Source: Telluribacter roseus (GTDB lineage: Bacteria; Bacteroidota; Bacteroidia; Cytophagales; Spirosomataceae). Taken from it: 64,000 nt of DNA. Below the pieces are notes generated by a model. It was given only the letters and a program-made list of their open reading frames with translations, did no database searches and was not told the origin of the DNA. The first letter of the stretch is position 1. Every line of letters starts with the position of its first letter. The position numbers and the translations under genes were made by a program. The stretch spans positions 124,001-188,000 of the forward strand of contig NZ_JAFEUV020000009.1 of the NCBI RefSeq assembly GCF_017355915.2, given 5' to 3'. Of this stretch, positions 16,777-25,884 are shown in pieces.

Positions 16777-18480
16777 TTACTTGCGGGGATCCCGATTGCG
16801 GGTAATCTCCTGGCGATTCTTTTCAAGGATTTCTTTCCTGAGCTCCTCTTCAATATATGTTTTATTGAGTTCATCCTGCAACGATTCAAACTCTTCGTTC
16901 AGGCTGGCAATTTTCGCTTCGAGGACACTCCGCTTTCTTTCTATCTCCCGGTCCTTTCTGGTTACGGCATGGTCGCGCAGTGCGATTCCTGTCTTCTCAA
17001 GCAGTTGCTGGGCTTCTCTGGCCGAGCCGGTCAGGACGCCCTCCGGTCCCAGGAACACATCCACCAGGTCCAGCCCGCTATCCGAAATAACAAACTCACG
17101 CACCTGATTGGAATGCTTCATGCCTCTGGACTTCATGACATGCAAGCCCCGGTTACGCTCACCGTTAAACTCGATGTCACGGATCAACAGCCAGGTGTCC
17201 ACAATGGAAGATACGGTTTCGTCGGTCTGCTCCGATATCACTTCCTTGAATGAAAGCGCCGTAAACATCACGGTAATCTGCTCTTCCTGCAAGAAATCAA
17301 TGAGCCGGATGAGCAAACTTTTCACTTCACTGGCCGAGCCGACCGTGACCAGATTAGTAATAGGGTCCAGAACAACCACGCTTGGCCTGAATTCTTTGAC
17401 CAGCTTATGTACTACCAGCAGATGCATCTCCAGCCCGTTGAGCGTGGGGCGGGATGCGTGGAAGCGGAGTAGCCCTTTGTCTACGTGGCTCTGCAGGTCC
17501 ATACCTACCGAGTTCATATTACGGATGATCTGCTGGGGGGACTCTTCAAAGGCAAAATAAACACAACGCTCCCCTCTCAGACAGGTTTCGTTGGCGAAGC
17601 TGCCTGCAACACTGGTCTTACCCGTTCCGGCGGTTCCTGATATCAGGATACTACTACCGCGGTAGAAACCTTCGCCGCCCAGCATATTATCAAGAGCCGG
17701 AATACCGGATGGGATCCGCTCGGTCGATACATCATGCGACAGGGTAAGTGACGTAATGGGTAGTACCGAGATACCTTCTTCGTCAATCAGGAAAGGGTAC
17801 TCATTGGTACCATGTACCGAACCACGGTACTTGACAATGCGCAGGATACGCGTGGATATCTTATTGGATACCCGGTGATCCAGCAGGATCACACAGTCCG
17901 ACACGTACTCTTCCAGTCCCTGGCGGGTAAGGGTACCATCCCCTTTTTCGCCGGTAATGACCGTAGTTACGCCCTTATCTTTCAGCCAGCCAAACAGTCT
18001 CCTGAGTTCGGCCCGGAGTATGGCCTGATTATCAAGTCCGGAAAAAAGATTCTCGATGGTATCAAGTACTACCCGTTTAGCACCGATGCTGTCAATAGCA
18101 TAGCCTAAGCGTATAAAAAGACCGTCCAGATCATACTCTCCGGTTTCCTCAATCTCACTACGATCTATATGTACATGATCCAGTTTGATTAGCTTGTCTG
18201 CCTGGAGCTGTGCCAGGTCAAAACCGAGCGAAGCCACATTGATGGTGAGCTCTTCCGTTCTTTCCTCGAATGACATGAATACGCCTGGTTCATTGAAGTC
18301 CAGAGCACCATGAACCAGAAATTCCATCGAAAAGAGGGTCTTGCCGCTACCTGCCGCACCACAAATAAGAGTAGGCCTACCCTGCGGTAAGCCGCCCTGC
18401 GTAATCTCATCCAGTCCCTTGATGCCAGTCAGTGCTTTAGGTAGCGAGGGAAGGTGAGATTTTGATCTTTTAGTACTCAT
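16777..18480 (-). CDS. kaiC: KaiC-like double RecA ATPase
   Basis: 567 residues from ATG 18480 (a TTG one codon upstream is ignored). CI domain with Walker A GAAGSGKT at 41-48 and the Glu pair at 72-73 (FEERTEEL). CII domain with Walker A GTAGTGKT at 282-289 and the Glu pair at 312-313 (FEESPQQ). The segment QTDETVSSIVDTW aligns with the cyanobacterial phosphosite region: S424 and S425 lie where S431 and T432 are in Synechococcus, with T419 at the T426 place, so autophosphorylation looks possible. After about residue 500 the KaiA-binding tail is replaced by a charged coiled coil (about 505-560). First gene before two kaiB genes and a kinase. Confidence 0.95.
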   Translation of the reverse strand: MSTKRSKSHLPSLPKALTGIKGLDEITQGGLPQGRPTLICGAAGSGKTLFSMEFLVHGALDFNEPGVFMSFEERTEELTINVASLGFDLAQLQADKLIKLDHVHIDRSEIEETGEYDLDGLFIRLGYAIDSIGAKRVVLDTIENLFSGLDNQAILRAELRRLFGWLKDKGVTTVITGEKGDGTLTRQGLEEYVSDCVILLDHRVSNKISTRILRIVKYRGSVHGTNEYPFLIDEEGISVLPITSLTLSHDVSTERIPSGIPALDNMLGGEGFYRGSSILISGTAGTGKTSVAGSFANETCLRGERCVYFAFEESPQQIIRNMNSVGMDLQSHVDKGLLRFHASRPTLNGLEMHLLVVHKLVKEFRPSVVVLDPITNLVTVGSASEVKSLLIRLIDFLQEEQITVMFTALSFKEVISEQTDETVSSIVDTWLLIRDIEFNGERNRGLHVMKSRGMKHSNQVREFVISDSGLDLVDVFLGPEGVLTGSAREAQQLLEKTGIALRDHAVTRKDREIERKRSVLEAKIASLNEEFESLQDELNKTYIEEELRKEILEKNRQEITRNRDPRK

Positions 18481-18627
18481 CAAAAATGATTGATATCAAA
18501 AATTAATTTGGAACCCTGTCAGTTTACCAGATCAAAATGGCAATAACCTGTAAATGAGTTGCAGTACACTATCAACTCGTACTTTATAAAAGATGTTTTA
18601 CAGAGCTTTTACTGATACTGACTCTCT

Positions 18628-19017
18628 TCAGGAAAGAAAGCGGGCTGTAAGCTGCTCCCCCAGTTTCGCGAACTCCTGAAAGCTGCTGGGCTTGGGTATA
18701 AAGCTATTGATTCCTGCCTGATAAGCAGACTCAATGAGAGACTCGTTGGAAGAGGTAGAAATCATTACAACAGGAATATCAAAGGTAGTGGTATCCGCTT
18801 TTAAGGCTAAGGTCGTTTCTAGTCCATTCATCTTTGGCATATTCATATCCAAAAGGATCAGTGCGGCGGAGAACTTTCCATTCTGCTGGATCAGATCAAG
18901 CAGCTCAAGGCCATTTTCAGCCTCGATTACCTCTACCTCTATCCCCGTTTGCTGAATGGCTTCTTTGATAAGAAACCTGTCATCCTGATCATCATCTACC
19001 AAGTATATTGTCTTCAT
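18628..19017 (-). CDS. Single-domain response regulator of the Kai cluster
   Basis: 129-residue CheY-like receiver with acidic residues in LVDDDQDD, phospho-acceptor in LILLDMNMPKMNG, the switch ISTSS and Lys in FIPKPSS. No output domain. It lies 147 bases upstream of kaiC on the same strand, so it may be co-transcribed or have its own promoter. It is a likely partner of the PAS kinase at the end of the cluster, by context only. Confidence 0.9.
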   Translation of the reverse strand: MKTIYLVDDDQDDRFLIKEAIQQTGIEVEVIEAENGLELLDLIQQNGKFSAALILLDMNMPKMNGLETTLALKADTTTFDIPVVMISTSSNESLIESAYQAGINSFIPKPSSFQEFAKLGEQLTARFLS

Positions 19018-19315
19018 GCCCTTATGTCCAATTTAGCACCCTGTGCTGACTCTAATTCTTCTACTCTGGTATTATTGATTGACGTATTTTTGAAAAAAGG
19101 ACTGAAAGCAGAATACAAATATCAAAAACAATAATAGCTGTAAATATAAGGACATTTTAAGAGCATTTTAAACATCTGCAAGTGCATTGACCAATACTTC
19201 TAGTCTAGCATATTGTAGAATCAGCCGGCCCAAAAAGAAGCTTGATTCTCTTTCAGGCTCGTATTGAACTAAATATAAGAATTTTACAATAGCTCACTAC
19301 CAGCTAAGGCACCTG

Positions 19316-19525
19316 TCAGAGCCCCAACTCATTAGGATCATAGCCGAAGCGCCGGGCCGAGTCCTTCATGATTTCAAGCGTTTCGGTATAGCTGAACAGC
19401 CGCCCCGACAGGTACTCCTGCTCTTCGGGGTCGGCATATACCTTCTTCCCCTGCAGGTCGCGTATGTTTTCGTGTATGGTAATAAGTATATCCTGAAAAA
19501 ATTCCAGCGAGACTTCGGTATTCAT
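19316..19525 (-). CDS. Small acidic protein of unknown function
   Basis: 69 residues, mostly predicted helical and acidic (EFFQDILITIHENIRDLQ, then DPEEQEYLSGRLFSYTE). No signal peptide or membrane segment. I recognise no family. It has an ATG start and normal codon use for the region. It lies about 300 bases upstream of the Kai-cluster response regulator on the same strand, in an otherwise empty stretch. Confidence 0.55.
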   Translation of the reverse strand: MNTEVSLEFFQDILITIHENIRDLQGKKVYADPEEQEYLSGRLFSYTETLEIMKDSARRFGYDPNELGL

Positions 19526-19692
19526 AGCTTGATAAATAAGGCTTTGTTGATGGATCCGGACAGAAAACTAATACCATAGATACCATTTTATTACCCGAAT
19601 GTTATCACCGGAAGCCTGAAAAGCACCTAATCTTCAAGATTGCTTCACATCTGCTTAACCACCTTCTGCTCCTCCACCTGCCAACTTTGCGG

Positions 19693-19730
19693 CGAGTTTG
19701 AGGGCCCCTTGATCAAGGCCTGCAAACTCG
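19693..19730 (+). promoter_or_regulatory. Leader hairpin before susC
   Basis: Inverted repeat with outer arms CGAGTTTG/CAAACTCG, and an inner part centred on the palindrome TTGATCAA with bulges. It ends 31 bases before the susC ATG. A near-consensus promoter box (CAACTTTG against TAnnTTTG) at 19681-19688 would place the hairpin at the very 5' end of the mRNA, where it could stabilise the transcript or serve as a binding site. Confidence 0.4.
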
Positions 19731-19761
19731 TACTTCTTACCCTAATCCAATTAAGCATCGT

Positions 19762-22700
19762 ATGAAATTACGTGTACAACTCTCCCCCACCAGCCTTATT
19801 AGCAGGTGGTTTTTCACGACACTATGCCTGATACTGGCTGCCTGTCTGACAGCAGCCGCCCAGACGGTCGTAACCGGACGCGTGACCGACCAGAGCAACG
19901 GTGAGCCCATTCCGGGTGTAAGTGTTATTGTGAAAGGTACCAACTCCGGTACGATCACCGATGCCGAAGGTACTTATAAAGTAAGCCCTACTGGCAGCAC
20001 CCCTACGCTGGTATTCTCGTTTGTCGGATTTTCGACGCAGGAGGTACCTGTCACTAATCAGACCATCATTAACATAGCCCTGAGCCAGGATCTACGTCAG
20101 CTTCAGGAAGTTGTTGTAACGGCGCTTGGTATCAAAAAAGACGTGCGCCGTACGGGTGTAGCCATTCAGACCGTCGACGGTGCCTCAACCATCAAGGCCC
20201 GCGAGCCGAATGCCATCAACGCCCTGACCGGTAAAGTAGCCGGACTTACCGTAGGTACCCAACCCGAGCTGCTGCGCCGCCCCAACATTCAGCTGCGTGG
20301 TAACTCGGATGTCTTGATCGTAGTGGATGGGGTACCCGTTAACTCCGATACCTGGAACGTTAGTCCCGACGACATAGAAACCTATTCGGTACTTAAGGGT
20401 GCTTCGGCTTCGGCCTTGTATGGTTTCCGGGGTAAGAACGGAGCGATCCTGATCACTACCAAGCGTGGCTCTAAGGACAAGCGCGGCTTCTCGGTAGACG
20501 TCAATTCGTCGACTATGGTTGATAACGGCTTCTATGCTATCCCCAAAGTACAGGACGAGTACGGCCCCGGTGACCACGGCCGCTACGCCTTCGTGGACGG
20601 TAAAGGAGGTGGACTTAACGACGGCGACTACGACGGTGGCTGGGGACCCAAGTTTGAAGGCCAACTAATCCCGCAGTACGATAGCCCTATTGACCCCGCT
20701 ACCGGAAAGCGTATTCCTACCCCTTGGGTGGCCCGTGGTACAGACAACCTGACCCGCTTCCTGGAACCAGGTATTCTTTCTACCAACAATGTGTCGGTAT
20801 CCTCTACCGGCGATAAACACAACCTGCGCTTCTCGACTTCGCACATCTTCCAGAAGGGTATAGTACCCAATACCAAGCTGAACATCACCAACTTCAACGT
20901 AACGGCCGACTACAAGTTCTCGGACCGCCTAAAGTTTGAGTCGGGTCTGCAGTACAACCGCCAGTACACGCCTAATACCCCGGATGTAAACTATGGCCCC
21001 AACTCTATCATCTACAACATGGTACTCTGGGCCGGTGCTGACTGGGACGTAGCCGATATGCGCAACTACTGGCAGCCCGGTAAGGAAGGTATCCAGCAGA
21101 TCTACGCGGAGTACCAGCGCTACAACAACCCTTACTTTATGAGCTATGAGTGGCTCCGTGGCCACTACAAGACCGACATCATTGGTCAGGCGGCCATGAC
21201 GTACAAGCTTACGGACTTCCTGGATGTGATGCTGCGTACGCAGGTAACCACCTGGAACCTGTTCCGCAACGAGAAGTTCCCCTACTCGGCGGGCGTGTAT
21301 GGTCGCGATGAGCGCCGCGGCGACTACCGCGAAGACCGCCGTAACCTGTTTGAGAATAATACCGACGTACTGGTGCGGTTTGACAAAGACCTGTTCCCTG
21401 GCCTCAACGCTAAAGTATGGGCGGGAGGTAACGTCCGTAGCTTTGAGTACAGCTCACAGTGGGGCTCTACCGACTACCTCAACGTACCCGGCCTGTACAA
21501 CTTCAGCAACTCGGCCAACCCGGTTCGGACGTCTAACTTTGCCTCGGCCATGCGTGTAAACTCGGCCTACTACTCGGCTGACTTTACCTACAAGGACTAC
21601 TTTACCCTCTCGACTACCGGACGGGTTGATAAACTCTCGACTCTGCCTACTGGTAACAATACATTCTTCTACCCATCAGTAGCTTTGTCTACAGTGCTGT
21701 CTGACTACATTCAGCTCCCGGAGGTTGTATCGTTCTTCAAGCTGCGCGGCTCGTATGCCAACGTGAAGGATGGTCTGACCCGCTCGACCATTGGATCTAC
21801 CCCCGCCCTGGGCGAAGGCAACCCACTCGGCTACGGCGACCAGTACTACTCGCCTTACGACGGTCCTACCTACCAGAACGCCGCGGTATACTCGACCCCT
21901 TTTGCCTACAACAACACGCCCGCTGCCTACTTTACCAACACCATGAACAACCCCAACCTGCAGCCTAGCTCGACCTCCCAGTCGGAAGTAGGTCTGGATG
22001 TAAGGGTACTGCAGAACCGGATTGGTCTGGATGTAACGTACTATGTGTCTAACGAAGGTCCACGCATCTTCTCTCTGCCTATCTCTACTACTACGGGCTA
22101 CGGAGCTGCCCTTGTAAATGGTATCAAGACCCGCAAGACCGGCCTGGAAGCCTCACTGACCGGATCGCCGCTGAAGAGTGCCAACGGCCTCAACTGGGAC
22201 GTAGTAGCTAACTACTCTACCTTCAAGGAAGTACTGACGGAGATCTATCCCGGCGTAGACGCCCTTAATGTGTTCTTCAAAGTAGGCGACCGCCTGGATA
22301 AGTTCTATGGCCGTGCCTTCGCCCGTACCAACGACGGACAGATCATCAACGATGCCTCGGGACGCCCCGTGTACCTGCCCGTAAGGCAGTTTCTGGGCCA
22401 CGTGAACCCTAAGTTTGTATTTGGTATCAACAACAAGTTCAGCTACCGCAACGTCAACCTGAGCTTCCAGTTCGACGGCCGCATAGGTGGCGTCATCTCC
22501 AACTACATCCAGCGTCAAACCTTCCGCGGTGGTCGCCATATAGCGCTGGTAGAGGGTGAAATGGGCGAAGCCCGCTACCAGGATTACCTGGGTAACAAGA
22601 CCTGGGTAGGTGAAGGCGTACAGGTAGCTAACAACGCGAGCCTCAACTTCGACTCCGAAGGTAAGATCTCCAACCTGGCTGAGCTGCAATTCACTCCTAA

Positions 22701-23001
22701 TACGACGAAGCAGTTCCTACAAGACTGGGTAAGCCGCTACTACGATTCCGACGAAGGCAACCTCATGAGCCGCTCGTTTGGTATGTTGCGCGAAGTAGTG
22801 GTTGGCTATACACTGCCTGCTTCGCTGCTCTCCAAGACTGGCTTTATCCGTGGTGCTTCTATCTCCTTGGTAGGTCGTAACCTGCTGTACTTTGCCGAGA
22901 AGAAAGACATTGATCTGAACCAGTACATTACCGACGGTAGCTCTGGACTACAGACTCCTTCGACACGTCGCTATGGTGTCAATATCAATCTGACTTTTTA
23001 A
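19762..23001 (+). CDS. SusC/RagA-family TonB-linked outer membrane transporter
   Basis: 1079 residues, the usual SusC length. Signal peptide ending near AAAQ, carboxypeptidase-D-like regulatory domain (about 36-115: VTGRVTDQSNGEPIPGVSV), a TonB-box-like LQEVVVTALG at about 118-126, plug (GKVAGLTV, DGVPVN, LKGASASALYG) and a large beta-barrel with a terminal aromatic strand (INLTF). It takes large nutrients across the outer membrane using TonB energy, with the SusD-like lipoprotein encoded 109 bases downstream as lid. No glycoside hydrolase follows; instead phosphodiesterase and PhnZ-like genes do, so the ligand may be an organophosphorus compound (inference). Confidence 0.95.
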   Translation: MKLRVQLSPTSLISRWFFTTLCLILAACLTAAAQTVVTGRVTDQSNGEPIPGVSVIVKGTNSGTITDAEGTYKVSPTGSTPTLVFSFVGFSTQEVPVTNQTIINIALSQDLRQLQEVVVTALGIKKDVRRTGVAIQTVDGASTIKAREPNAINALTGKVAGLTVGTQPELLRRPNIQLRGNSDVLIVVDGVPVNSDTWNVSPDDIETYSVLKGASASALYGFRGKNGAILITTKRGSKDKRGFSVDVNSSTMVDNGFYAIPKVQDEYGPGDHGRYAFVDGKGGGLNDGDYDGGWGPKFEGQLIPQYDSPIDPATGKRIPTPWVARGTDNLTRFLEPGILSTNNVSVSSTGDKHNLRFSTSHIFQKGIVPNTKLNITNFNVTADYKFSDRLKFESGLQYNRQYTPNTPDVNYGPNSIIYNMVLWAGADWDVADMRNYWQPGKEGIQQIYAEYQRYNNPYFMSYEWLRGHYKTDIIGQAAMTYKLTDFLDVMLRTQVTTWNLFRNEKFPYSAGVYGRDERRGDYREDRRNLFENNTDVLVRFDKDLFPGLNAKVWAGGNVRSFEYSSQWGSTDYLNVPGLYNFSNSANPVRTSNFASAMRVNSAYYSADFTYKDYFTLSTTGRVDKLSTLPTGNNTFFYPSVALSTVLSDYIQLPEVVSFFKLRGSYANVKDGLTRSTIGSTPALGEGNPLGYGDQYYSPYDGPTYQNAAVYSTPFAYNNTPAAYFTNTMNNPNLQPSSTSQSEVGLDVRVLQNRIGLDVTYYVSNEGPRIFSLPISTTTGYGAALVNGIKTRKTGLEASLTGSPLKSANGLNWDVVANYSTFKEVLTEIYPGVDALNVFFKVGDRLDKFYGRAFARTNDGQIINDASGRPVYLPVRQFLGHVNPKFVFGINNKFSYRNVNLSFQFDGRIGGVISNYIQRQTFRGGRHIALVEGEMGEARYQDYLGNKTWVGEGVQVANNASLNFDSEGKISNLAELQFTPNTTKQFLQDWVSRYYDSDEGNLMSRSFGMLREVVVGYTLPASLLSKTGFIRGASISLVGRNLLYFAEKKDIDLNQYITDGSSGLQTPSTRRYGVNINLTF

Positions 23002-23027
23002 GTAAAGGAGAAAGGGCGGCCGCCGCG

Positions 23028-23069
23028 CGGAAGAGAGGAGAAAAGAAGGAAGGAAGGAAAGGAGAAAAG
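23028..23069 (+). repeat. Purine tract between susC and susD
   Basis: About 42 bases of nearly pure A/G (GGAAGAGAGGAGAAAAGAAG and on), preceded by a GC-rich stretch with a GCGGCCGC site at 23016-23023. It occupies most of the 97-base spacer before the SusD gene. It may act as a ribosome standby or RNA-binding region that sets the susC to susD expression ratio. Function unproven. Confidence 0.45.
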
Positions 23070-23110
23070 GCTATATGCCTTGAAATACAAACTATTAAAT
23101 GCTACTAACA

Positions 23111-24706
23111 ATGAAAGTAAAGAATTATATACAGCTTGCCCTGATCGGTGTCGGCCTCGTACTAACGAGCTGCGAAAAGAGCTTCGAGGAACTCGAAAAA
23201 GACCCGAACCGGGCCGTTACCGCCCCTGCTTCGCTGGTACTGCAGGGCATTGAGTTTGACATGTACAACAACACGGGCCGTCCGTTCAGCTCCGAAATGC
23301 GCTGGAACCAGTTCTACGCTATCAACTACAACTACTACGGCAACAACGAGTACCAGTGGTCGGAGATGCCCAGCCACTTCTATACACTCAAGAACGTAGT
23401 AAAGATGGAGCAGGAAGCCAAGCGCGCAGGTGCGGCCGATGTAAACCCTTACTCGGCCCTGGGTAAGTTCTTCCGGGCTTTCTTCTACGATCAGATGAGC
23501 GCCCGCGTGGGGGATCTGCCCCTGTCGGAAGCGCTGCAGGGTACTGCGGTCATTACACCTAAGTACGATTCGCAGAAGGACATCTACCTGCAGGTACTGA
23601 AATGGCTGGATGAGTCAAATGCTGACCTGACGGCGCTGATTGCAAAAGGTGAAACTTCCGTAGCGGGTGACTTCTACTTCGGGGGCGACTTGCGCAAATG
23701 GCAGAAGGTAGTTAACGCTTTCAAGCTCCGTGTACTGACCCGCCTGAGCAAAAAGGAGGGCGAAGCCGAGTTGAACATCAAAGGTCGCTTTGCCGAAATG
23801 CTGAACAACCCGGCTCAGTACCCTCTGCTTTCGGGCATGGGTGATAACCTTGAGTTCCGTTTCAATAACTTCAACAAGTACCCTTCCAACCCTGACAACT
23901 TTGGTTTTGATGCTACCCGCCAGAACATGGCTCAGCTGTACATCAGCCTGCTGACCGAGCGTAAGGACCCGCGGGTAATGGTAACCGCCGAACCGGCCGG
24001 TGCCGAACTAAAAGCCGGTAAGCAGCCCTCTGACTTTACAGCCTTCGTAGGAGCCAGCTCCGGTGAAGACCTGGCCGATATGTCGGAGAAGGCAGGACGT
24101 AACAACGGAGCCGGATTTGCCCCCGGTGCGTACTCCTTCCAGAGTCGCTCACGCTACTACACCACCTACACCGGCGAGAATGTATTCATCGTAGGGTACC
24201 CTGAGATGTGCTTCAACATAGCCGAAGGTATTAACCGCGGCTGGGCTACCGGCGAGGCCGAAGACTGGTACATCAAGGGAATCCGGGCGTCACAGGAGTT
24301 CTACGGCGTGAAAGACGGTACCCTTACCATGACGTACTCCAAAACCGGTGGTCGCGATGCAGCTGACTTTGCCCGCTACACCATTGACTTCAACTTTGAT
24401 ACCTACTACGCGCAGCCGCTGGTGAAGTACAGTGGCAACACCGTAGCCGGACTCGAACAGATCATTACGCAGAAGTACCTGGCCTTCTTCATGAACTCAG
24501 GTATGGAAGCCTACTTCAACTACCGCCGTACGGGCTTCCCCAAGTTCCTGACGGGCGTGGGTACTGGCAACTCCGGCCGGATAGCCATGCGCTGGCAGTA
24601 CCCTTTCTCGGAGCGTACCACCAACGAAGCCAACTACAAATCAGCCATCGAGCGTCAGTACAGTGGTAAAGACGATATCAATGATCTGGTTTGGATACTG
24701 AAATAG
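23111..24706 (+). CDS. SusD/RagB-family outer membrane lipoprotein
   Basis: 531 residues from ATG 23111 (MKVKNYIQLALIG). A lipobox LVLTSC around residues 15-20 marks a lipoprotein on the outer membrane surface. The body is alpha-helical with TPR-like features and the Tyr/Trp-rich ligand-binding segments of SusD homologues (FRAFFYDQMSARVGDLPLSEA, GYPEMCFNIAEG). It caps the SusC-like barrel encoded upstream. A strong terminator follows at 24748, which suggests that the phosphodiesterase gene beyond has its own promoter or depends on read-through. Confidence 0.93.
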   Translation: MKVKNYIQLALIGVGLVLTSCEKSFEELEKDPNRAVTAPASLVLQGIEFDMYNNTGRPFSSEMRWNQFYAINYNYYGNNEYQWSEMPSHFYTLKNVVKMEQEAKRAGAADVNPYSALGKFFRAFFYDQMSARVGDLPLSEALQGTAVITPKYDSQKDIYLQVLKWLDESNADLTALIAKGETSVAGDFYFGGDLRKWQKVVNAFKLRVLTRLSKKEGEAELNIKGRFAEMLNNPAQYPLLSGMGDNLEFRFNNFNKYPSNPDNFGFDATRQNMAQLYISLLTERKDPRVMVTAEPAGAELKAGKQPSDFTAFVGASSGEDLADMSEKAGRNNGAGFAPGAYSFQSRSRYYTTYTGENVFIVGYPEMCFNIAEGINRGWATGEAEDWYIKGIRASQEFYGVKDGTLTMTYSKTGGRDAADFARYTIDFNFDTYYAQPLVKYSGNTVAGLEQIITQKYLAFFMNSGMEAYFNYRRTGFPKFLTGVGTGNSGRIAMRWQYPFSERTTNEANYKSAIERQYSGKDDINDLVWILK

Positions 24707-24747
24707 ATCCACACTACTTTTTCTCATAGGTTTGGTTATAGACTTAA

Positions 24748-24777
24748 AGCGGGGGCTCTTTGATCCCCCGCTTTTTT
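24748..24777 (+). terminator. Rho-independent terminator after susD
   Basis: Stem AGCGGGGG/CCCCCGCT with a nine-base loop and a run of six T, 41 bases past the SusD stop. Confidence 0.9.
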
Positions 24778-24838
24778 GACACCTGTTCCTTTCCTATCTT
24801 TCACTAACTCAATCTCCCCTACCTATACCTCCACTAGT

Positions 24839-25765
24839 ATGAAATATCTGCTATTCCTATCCCTCTTTATACTCTCGTTCCACCTGCAGGCCCAGCCGGG
24901 TGCGGCCCAACCAAACGTGGCCCGGCCGGGTGCGGCCCAGCCCCGGCACGTTATTGTGATAGGCATCGATGGGTTGAGCCCTGATGGGATACAGAAGGCT
25001 TCTACGCCGGTGCTGGACTCCCTGATCAAGTCAGGAGCCTATTCCTTCAATGCCAAAGCGGTATATCCTTCATCGAGTAGTCCCAACTGGGCGTCCATGA
25101 TCACAGGTACCTCCCCCGCCCACCACGAAATATGGTCCAACGAATGGAAGCGTACGGACATGGCCAACCGGAGCTACTGCGGCGGCGCCAATGGGCAGCT
25201 ATTCCCGACTATTTTCCGGGTAGTACGGGAAAAGATGCCGCAGGCCACCATTGCTACTTTTTACGATTGGGATGATTTTGGAAGGCTACTCGAAGATGAT
25301 GTATGTACCGTCAAAGAAGACCGTAAGGGAGAAGATGATACCGCCCAGCGTGCCGCCGGGTACATCGCCAAAGAGAAACCCGTCTTTACCTTCATCCACC
25401 TCGACCACGTAGACCACGCCGGCCACGAAAGCGGACACGGCACCCCCGTCTACTATGCCTCGGTAAGTAAAGCCGACTCGCTCATCGGGCAGGTTATGAA
25501 CGCGGTACGCCGGGCCGGTATGACCAACGAAACGGTGGTGATAGTAACGGCTGACCATGGCGGCATCAACAAAGGCCATGGTGGTACCACCCCCGCCGAG
25601 ATTAATATTCCCTGGATCATATCGGGTAAAGGTATCCGGAAAAATGTACGTTTGCAGCAGCCAATCGATACCTTTGATACGGCCGTAACGGTAGCGCACC
25701 TTTTCCGGGCTACCCCACCTGCCTGCTGGACGGGTAAGCCGGTACTTGAAGCTTTACAGAAGTAA
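24839..25765 (+). CDS. Secreted nucleotide pyrophosphatase/phosphodiesterase-family enzyme
   Basis: 308 residues from ATG 24839; signal peptide MKYLLFLSLFILSFHLQAQ, then an Ala/Pro/Gln-rich linker with a repeated PGAAQP unit. The rest is an alkaline-phosphatase-superfamily domain of the type I phosphodiesterase/NPP kind: metal ligand in GIDG, likely Ser nucleophile in YPSSSSPNW (Thr in most NPPs), then HLDHVDHAGHESG, TADHGG and KGHGG, which provide the two zinc sites. It would cleave phosphodiester, pyrophosphate or phosphonate-type bonds outside the cytoplasm. Located between SusCD and the PhnZ-like gene. Shorter than animal NPPs but normal for bacterial single-domain forms. Confidence 0.88.
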   Translation: MKYLLFLSLFILSFHLQAQPGAAQPNVARPGAAQPRHVIVIGIDGLSPDGIQKASTPVLDSLIKSGAYSFNAKAVYPSSSSPNWASMITGTSPAHHEIWSNEWKRTDMANRSYCGGANGQLFPTIFRVVREKMPQATIATFYDWDDFGRLLEDDVCTVKEDRKGEDDTAQRAAGYIAKEKPVFTFIHLDHVDHAGHESGHGTPVYYASVSKADSLIGQVMNAVRRAGMTNETVVIVTADHGGINKGHGGTTPAEINIPWIISGKGIRKNVRLQQPIDTFDTAVTVAHLFRATPPACWTGKPVLEALQK

Positions 25766-25779
25766 TCAGCAGTGAGTTA

Positions 25780-25880
25780 TTAGGCATTAGGTATTAGCTA
25801 TTAGTATGTCGTAGTAACCACCTCAAAGCTAAATGCTAACCCCTAATTACTAACAACCTAACTGCTAACAACCTACTAGC
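25780..25880. repeat. TTAG/CTAA-rich imperfect inverted and direct repeats
   Basis: The spacer between the phosphodiesterase and PhnZ-like genes has TTAG-rich sequence in its first half and CTAA-rich sequence in the second, so the two halves are loosely complementary. CTAACAACCTA occurs twice (25850-25860 and 25865-25875). It may be a simple-sequence spacer; function unknown. Confidence 0.4.
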
Positions 25881-25884
25881 TCCC

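Noticed and set aside
14830-19017. A kaiA gene in the Kai cluster
   Set aside because: Every ORF there is accounted for by a receiver, kaiC, two kaiB genes and a kinase; none resembles KaiA.
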